A stretch of DNA of 7,895 nucleotides from positions 1 to 7,895 of the forward strand of contig JAPLDN010000144.1 in NCBI GenBank assembly GCA_026391755.1, in the 5' to 3' direction. The notes under the pieces were generated by a model that was not told the origin of the DNA, ran no database searches, and saw only the letters and a list, made by a program, of their open reading frames with translations. Positions 5,694-7,895 of this stretch are shown piece after piece. Both the position numbers and the translations under genes were made by a program. Origin of the DNA: Bacteroidota bacterium (GTDB lineage Bacteria > Bacteroidota > Bacteroidia > Bacteroidales > FEN-979). Every line of letters starts with the position of its first letter. The first letter of the stretch is position 1.

Positions 5694-7895
5694 TGAATTC
5701 GGGTTTGATTACCTCCGTGACAACATGACAGGAAATCCTGAGGAAATGGTTCAGAGGCCGCATAATTACGCGATAGTTGATGAAGTTGACTCGGTTCTGA
5801 TTGATGATGCCCGTACACCCCTCATAATTTCCGGACCTACACCAAAAGGAGATGACCAGTTGTTTGAAGAGCTCAAGCCCCAGGTCGTGAAACTTTATAA
5901 TGCCCAGAGAAACCTGGTTACCAAGCTTCTTGCCGAAGCAAAACAATTGACTTCCGACCCTGATAATTCTGAAAATATGAAAAAGGCCGGAGAGCAGATT
6001 TTACGCTGCCACCATGGCCTTCCAAAGAACAAAGCACTGATCAAATTCCTAAGCGAGCAGGGAATGAGAGCCCTGATGCAGAAAACCGAAAACTTCTACC
6101 TCCAGGAACAGGCGAAGAACATGCATGTCATCGACGATGAGCTGTTCTTCATCATTGACGAAAAGAATAATACTATCGAGTTGACGGAGCAAGGAATTGA
6201 CCTGCTTACAGAATCATATGAGGATGCCTCCTTTTATATTTTACCCGATATGGGAGCCGTGATCGCCGACCTTGAGCGCTCAGGGTTATCGGAATTTGAC
6301 AAAGCAGAGAAGAAGGATGCACTTATGCTTGACTACTCCATCAAGTCAGAGAGGGTGCATACCGTGAACCAACTGATCAAAGCCTATGCCCTGTTTGAAA
6401 AGGACGTGGAGTATGTTGTGATGGACAACAAAATAAAGATAGTTGATGAGCAGACCGGCCGTATCCTGGAAGGCCGACGTTATTCCGAAGGATTGCACCA
6501 GGCGATAGAAGCAAAGGAAAGTGTAAAGATTGAAGCTGCCACCCAGACTTATGCCACCATCACCCTTCAGAATTATTTCAGGATGTATAAAAAACTTGCC
6601 GGTATGACAGGTACAGCCGAGACCGAAGCTGGTGAACTCTGGAATATTTATAAACTTGATGTGGTGGTGATACCGACAAACCGTAAGGTGATCCGTGACG
6701 ACAGGGAAGACCTGGTTTATAAAACAAAACGCGAAAAATTCAACGCGGTAATTCAGGAAATTCAGGACCTCACTCAAAAAGGGAGGCCTGTTCTTGTAGG
6801 TACTACTTCCGTCGAGACTTCCGAATTGCTTAGCCGCATGCTTAAGAGGGTAAATATCCCCCATAACGTACTTAATGCAAAATTACATGCCAAGGAAGCC
6901 GACATCATTGCCGAAGCCGGCAAGTCGGGGACAGTGACAATCGCTACAAATATGGCAGGACGTGGTACGGATATCAAGCTAGGACCTGGTGTCAAGGAAG
7001 CAGGTGGTCTTGCTATCATTGGTACTGAACGCCATGAATCACGCCGTGTTGACAGGCAGCTGAGAGGCCGTTCCGGCCGTCAGGGCGATCCCGGAAGTTC
7101 CCAGTTTTTTGTTTCCCTTGAGGATGACCTGATGAGGATGTTCGGTTCAGATCGTATTGCAAGGATCATGGACAGCCTTGGGATCAAAGAAGGAGAAGTG
7201 ATCCAGCATTCGATGATCACAAGATCTATTGAAAGGGCCCAGAAGAAAGTTGAAGAAAACAATTTTGGTATCCGTAAACGTTTGCTGGAATATGACGACG
7301 TCATGAATATCCAGCGTGAAGCCATATACAAAAAAAGGCACCATGCACTGTTTGGAGACCGGCTTGCAGTCGACATTGCCAATATGATGTACGATGTTTG
7401 TGAGACCATCGTCCTTGACCACCACGATGGCCGCGATTATGAAGGTTTCAAATTTAACCTGATCAAGGAATTTGCTGCCGAACCTCCAATGGATGAGGAT
7501 AAATTTCAGCAGGCTAACGCTTCCGAGGTGTCAGAATCCCTGTTTGCACATATTTATAAACGCTATAAAACCAAGGGAGAACACATCGCTGCCAAGACCT
7601 TCCCTGTGATCAGGGATGTTCTTGAAAATGAACCCAGGTATGAGAACATTGCAATCCCGGTTACCGATGGTCTAAAGACTATGCAGGTTGTTACAAACCT
7701 CCGTAAAGCTTTTGAAGACAAAGGGAAAGAAGTTGTAGTTTCTATCGAAAAGGGCATTGTGCTTTCAATGATCGACAATGCATGGAAAGAACATCTTCGT
7801 GAAATGGACGACCTGAAGCAGAGTGTTCAAAATGCTGCTTATGAGCAGAAAGATCCCTTGCTTATTTATAAATTCGAATCTTTTGAACTGTTTAA
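5677..7895 (+). CDS. secA: SecA preprotein translocase ATPase, remainder (different frame, 3' end outside window)
   Basis: This is an uninterrupted frame of about 739 codons up to the last base of the window, where it breaks mid-codon after ELF. It starts mid-domain with TYGTNNEFGFDYLRDNM, so no natural start exists; the first ATG is at 5725. NBD1 continues with Walker B/DEAD-type DEVDS (5779-5793) and DDARTPLIISGP. The preprotein cross-linking region follows, and NBD2 shows MAGMTGTAETE-like (KLAGMTGTAETEAGE near 6591), TTSVETSELLS, TNMAGRGTDIKLG (6946 on), IIGTERHESRRVDRQLRGRSGRQGDPG with arginine fingers, then LEYDDVMNIQREAIY and the helical scaffold KEHLREMDDLKQSV. About 100 C-terminal residues, including any zinc-binding tail, lie outside. 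The sequence shows no sign of decay, so apart from the junction this looks like a functional secA under selection. Confidence 0.94.

Noticed and set aside
5670..5700. Programmed ribosomal frameshifting joining the two secA frames
   Set aside because: Shifting frame would still leave about 27-28 conserved NBD1 residues missing, and there is no slippery heptamer with downstream structure. A deletion explains the data better.
5725..7895. Downstream secA half as an independent SecA-like gene with its own start at ATG 5725
   Set aside because: Conserved SecA residues begin upstream of that ATG (from 5677) with no start codon, Walker A would be missing, and no promoter is visible; it is the rest of the disrupted secA.
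1..7895. A novel defence, mobile or biosynthetic system
   Set aside because: Every gene is a recognisable core or envelope gene on one strand with uniform base composition; no repeats, integrase, transposase, CRISPR or unusual gene cluster were seen.

Overview
The window reads as ordinary chromosomal core-gene sequence from a member of the Bacteroidetes (Bacteroidota), probably a Bacteroidales-like lineage. The reasons are a PorT/SprT gene of the type IX secretion system, a SecA with the long NBD1 insertions typical of this phylum, a DUF4369-like/TlpA-type thioredoxin protein, generally weak Shine-Dalgarno sequences, and two copies of the phylum's TAnnTTTG promoter box (TATCTTTG). All genes lie on the + strand. 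I found no RNA genes, mobile elements, CRISPR arrays or phage-like segments, and no intergenic gap longer than about 85 bases.

Layout: the 3' end of rpsB (ribosomal protein uS2, 1-448) is followed by tsf (EF-Ts, 478-1311), and this translation pair ends at a strong intrinsic terminator (1335-1372). The terminator's T-run stops two bases before the ATG of ubiE/menG (menaquinone methyltransferase, 1375-2073). After it comes porT (outer-membrane component of type IX secretion, 2150-2941), apparently with a TTG start. A good Bacteroidetes promoter straddles the end of porT and drives coaD (CoA biosynthesis, 2986-3453). Next is an exported thioredoxin-like protein with a CTGC active site (3534-4937), and then secA (4971 to the window edge), the ATPase of the general secretion pathway.

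The most notable feature is a lesion in secA. The reading frame is intact from 4971 to about 5676 and again from 5677 to 7895, but in different frames. About 27-28 conserved residues of nucleotide-binding domain 1 are absent at the junction, which looks like a single out-of-frame deletion of roughly 80-83 bases. Because SecA is essential and the rest of the gene is undamaged, an assembly or sequencing error is the leading explanation. A very recent real deletion with a second secA copy elsewhere is the alternative.

Functionally the genes are housekeeping: translation (rpsB, tsf), respiratory quinone synthesis (ubiE), cofactor synthesis (coaD), and protein export or envelope biogenesis (secA, porT, the thioredoxin-like protein). 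SecA and PorT act at successive steps of one route, since T9SS cargo first crosses the inner membrane by Sec. I saw no convincing evidence of an undescribed system. The smaller points of interest are a promoter-like box inside the tsf terminator, a G9 tract in ubiE, and the long charged tail of S2.
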